In this document: piece by piece, positions 62,492 through 64,000 of the stretch | Layout: each line of letters starts with the position of its first letter | Position numbering within the stretch: position 1 is the first letter of the stretch | Source of the DNA: Patescibacterium sp964487795 | GTDB lineage: Bacteria > Patescibacteriota > Patescibacteriia > Patescibacteriales > Patescibacteriaceae | DNA length: 64,000 nucleotides | Assembly (NCBI GenBank): GCA_964487795.1 | Contig: CAZASI010000002.1 | Coordinates: forward strand, 124,001 to 188,000 | Reading direction: 5' to 3' | Made by a program: the position numbers and the translations under genes | Notes under the pieces: generated by a model | The model's input: the letters and a program-made list of their open reading frames with translations, nothing else | What the model was told of the DNA's origin: nothing | Database searches by the model: none

Positions 62492-63298
62492 ATGAAAAAT
62501 AATGGATTTAAAATAGGTTTACTTGTGCTTGCTGTAGCCGCAGTTGGCTACACTGTTTTTGCCACAATGAACACCAAGGAAGCTCCTGAGACTGAGGAGA
62601 CAAATCAAACATCATTACCGGAATCAGAGAATAAAGCAGAAGTAGTAAACAAAGTAAAAGAAGCGAATGAGGAAAAAGAAGTAGTAAAGCCTATAGTTAG
62701 TGCTCCAAAGAAAGAGGCTTTGATTGACAATAAGGTTCCTTTCACATCTCAAGCACCGACAGGAAACTGGGATGATGAACGTCAACAAGATGGTTGCGAG
62801 GAAGCTTCGGCGCTGATGGCCGTATACTGGGCACAAGGCAAAAGCCTTTCGAGCTCCATTGCATTAGAGAAGATCTTAGGTGCATCTGATTATGCCCTGG
62901 AGAAACATGGAGAATTCAGAGACATTTCTGCTGAAGATACCGTACAATGGATTTTCAAAGAATATTTTAAATACGACAAAGTCTCGGTTAAGAAGGATGT
63001 TTCAATACAGGATATTATTACTGAACTCGAGAAGGGGAATATAATAGTAATTCCCGCTAATGGTCAAAAATTAGATAACCCATATTTTTCACCTCCCGGA
63101 CCAGAACGTCATATGTTAGTTGTTCGTGGTTATGACAGAGCAAAAAAGCAATTTATTACCAATGATCCGGGTACGAAAAGGGGAGCAGCCTTTCGTTACA
63201 ACGAGACAGTGCTATATAATGCGATACTATCATACGAAACAGGGCATCATGAGCCGGTCACACGAACTGAGAAAGATATTATTGTTGTCAGTAAATAA
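62492..63298 (+). CDS. Membrane-anchored C39-like peptidase, paralogue
   Basis: A 268-residue protein. A signal anchor (about 7-25) and an acidic Glu/Lys-rich linker (about 30-75) lead to the C39_2 domain: Cys102 in QDGCEEASAL after PFTSQAPTGNW, His207 in ERHMLVVRGYD and Asp225 in NDPG. The same catalytic pattern as the minus-strand gene shows a duplication, but with a longer linker. The 73-bp divergent spacer contains TATAGT/TATACT-like boxes for both directions. Confidence 0.85.
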   Translation: MKNNGFKIGLLVLAVAAVGYTVFATMNTKEAPETEETNQTSLPESENKAEVVNKVKEANEEKEVVKPIVSAPKKEALIDNKVPFTSQAPTGNWDDERQQDGCEEASALMAVYWAQGKSLSSSIALEKILGASDYALEKHGEFRDISAEDTVQWIFKEYFKYDKVSVKKDVSIQDIITELEKGNIIVIPANGQKLDNPYFSPPGPERHMLVVRGYDRAKKQFITNDPGTKRGAAFRYNETVLYNAILSYETGHHEPVTRTEKDIIVVSK

Positions 63299-63319
63299 AA
63301 AATAGGCACATTTCTGCGC

Positions 63320-63514
63320 CTATAAATCATATACTTCTCCGTCAGTCAAAATAATTTTTCTGTCCTTACCTTTTTTCATTATTGGAGTATCATCATTTTT
63401 ACCTGCCCAATTATGGAAAGTCCAGCCTTCTTTAGCGAGCTTTTCTCTGCTTATACGAGTGGCTTCAGACTGATTATTATGAGTTTCGGGGTTGACCATT
63501 ATTGATCTTACCAT
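63320..63514 (-). CDS. Small unknown protein
   Basis: A 64-residue protein, rich in Asn, Lys and Asp, with LAKEGWTFHNWAGKNDDTP in the centre. I recognise no family. The start is uncertain (in-frame ATGs at 63514 and 63499). Support is weak: no clear Shine-Dalgarno, just the ORF and its position in a gene-poor stretch. Confidence 0.4.
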   Translation of the reverse strand: MVRSIMVNPETHNNQSEATRISREKLAKEGWTFHNWAGKNDDTPIMKKGKDRKIILTDGEVYDL

Positions 63515-63583
63515 TATATTTTATTTTTGTTTGAAAATAACTTTTCTATAATATAACATATCATTATAATTTTGTCAATATAC

Positions 63584-63611
63584 AAAAATGAGCCCGCAAA
63601 GGCTCATTTTT
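63584..63611. terminator. Bidirectional terminator
   Basis: AAAAATGAGCC/GGCTCATTTTT with a 6-base loop, with T-runs on both strands. On the minus strand it ends the gene at 63632. Confidence 0.85.
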
Positions 63612-63631
63612 AATTGAAAAATTAAGCTTGG

Positions 63632-63841
63632 TTATTTATTTTTCTTCACTTCCTTAGCTGTCAAAGAAGCTAAATCAGAAATATCATCTTTTAATTCAAC
63701 AAGAAGCTTTAAAATATCTTTGAACTTTCTTTTTATTTTAGGATCGGCTGTTTTAAGCAGGGGAGCGAGCTTAGAGGCTGCGGCGCCGAGCACTGTTAAA
63801 AGTCCAATTACTTTGATTATGTTGCCGAGTTTTTTAGCCAT
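63632..63841 (-). CDS. Small membrane protein of unknown function
   Basis: A 69-residue protein with one hydrophobic segment (about residues 8-29, with IGLLTVLGAAASKLAPLL) followed by an amphipathic, Lys-rich helix (KIKRKFKDILKLLVELKDDISDLA). Similar short one-helix proteins are widespread and not characterised. It ends at a bidirectional terminator. Confidence 0.55.
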   Translation of the reverse strand: MAKKLGNIIKVIGLLTVLGAAASKLAPLLKTADPKIKRKFKDILKLLVELKDDISDLASLTAKEVKKNK

Positions 63842-63863
63842 AGTGGTTGTTTAATAATTAACA

Positions 63864-63893
63864 CTGACAGTATAGCATATTCTATGATATAAT
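63864..63893 (+). promoter_or_regulatory. Promoter of the gene at the window end
   Basis: CTGACA (63864-63869), an 18-base spacer and perfect TATAAT (63888-63893) with an extended TG (TGATATAAT). Confidence 0.7.
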
Positions 63894-63926
63894 ATGAGAA
63901 AGAAATTAATTCAAATAAAAACATAT

Positions 63927-64000
63927 GGTTAAAACAAAAAGGGTAGCGGCAAAAAAATCCGTTAAGCCCGTTTCAAGTGTCGCTGTAAGCAAAACAGCTC
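63927..64000 (+). CDS. Lys/Ala-rich protein start (3'-truncated)
   Basis: Only the first 24 residues lie in the window, opening MVKTKRVAAKKSVKPVSS. A basic, Lys/Ala-rich start like this occurs in DNA-binding (histone H1-like) proteins and in ribosomal-protein extensions. No call beyond that is possible. It follows a strong extended -10 promoter by about 33 bases. Confidence 0.55.

Noticed and set aside
1..64000. CRISPR arrays, prophage genes, IS transposases, replication origin
   Set aside because: No regularly spaced direct repeats, integrase, capsid, transposase or DnaA-box cluster were seen on either strand.

Overview
The window looks like a piece of a Patescibacteria (CPR) genome, most likely a Parcubacteria-type lineage. 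Genes are densely packed with gaps of 4-10 bp, GC is moderate to low (roughly 40 % by eye), and several proteins are short or rearranged: ProS without an editing domain, a short HrcA, a tandem-domain ThyX, and a ClpA/C-type ATPase carrying a zinc motif and membrane segments. Almost all metabolism visible here is informational, nucleotide-salvage or envelope-related. No rRNA is present, so the taxonomic call is inference. A 100-base run of N (42059-42158) is a scaffold gap, so linkage across it depends on the assembler.

Layout. 1-4200: end of scpB, a D,D-carboxypeptidase, tpiA, an archaeal-type class I aldolase, a TPR membrane protein, tRNA-Thr/Tyr, rpmG and tRNA-Trp. 4200-7700: a P-loop kinase, then a cobalamin riboswitch controlling a DUF4430 protein and a large surface protein built like a split transcobalamin/intrinsic factor. 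7700-16531: greA, holB, a beta-propeller lipoprotein, frr, rseP, hpf, secA, then a deoxynucleoside kinase and a MutT-type Nudix hydrolase. 16791-25445: secD (with inserted parvulin domains), secF, proS and the rod-shape operon mreB-mreC-mreD-mrdA. 25511-31295: a two-gene unknown operon, then CIRCE-hrcA-grpE-dnaK-DUF3467-dnaJ. 31307-36514: an accessory segment with a HEPN-like protein and four exported proteins of Bacteroidota/Ignavibacteria style, one with a type IX secretion sorting domain; miaA sits inside it. 36563-44162 (minus strand): a D-2-hydroxyacid dehydrogenase, gatB, a thymidylate cluster (tmk, kinase, thyX, dCMP deaminase), the gap, and rplA-rplK-nusG-secE. 44300-49283: an unknown gene, a membrane protein plus membrane-anchored Clp-type ATPase, a WecA/TagO-type transferase and rplU. 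49319-51658 (minus): recR, ybaB, dnaB. 51844-64000: an unknown gene, an L,D-transpeptidase, a cysteine desulfurase, mraY, an ftsW/rodA-type gene, a thioredoxin-like lipoprotein, gltX, an M23 peptidase, a KefB-type antiporter, two divergent C39-like peptidases and small unknown genes.

How the genes work together. Most of the window is the envelope-building and protein-export core (SecA/D/E/F, RseP, MreBCD/PBP2, MraY, FtsW, L,D-transpeptidase, D,D-carboxypeptidase, M23), the heat-shock regulon under CIRCE/HrcA, translation factors, and nucleotide salvage (dCMP to dUMP to dTMP to dTDP). The most unusual parts are the B12-riboswitch operon for a putative cell-surface cobalamin-capture system, the SecD-parvulin fusion, the membrane-anchored Clp ATPase that lacks a recognisable ClpP-docking tripeptide, and the T9SS-type cargo in a CPR background.

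Two expression styles coexist. Core genes start with an AT-rich ATATG context and no Shine-Dalgarno, often within 7-10 bases of a -10 box, which implies leaderless mRNAs. Most accessory or unknown genes instead have strong GGAGG-type sites and their own promoters and terminators, which suggests later acquisition.
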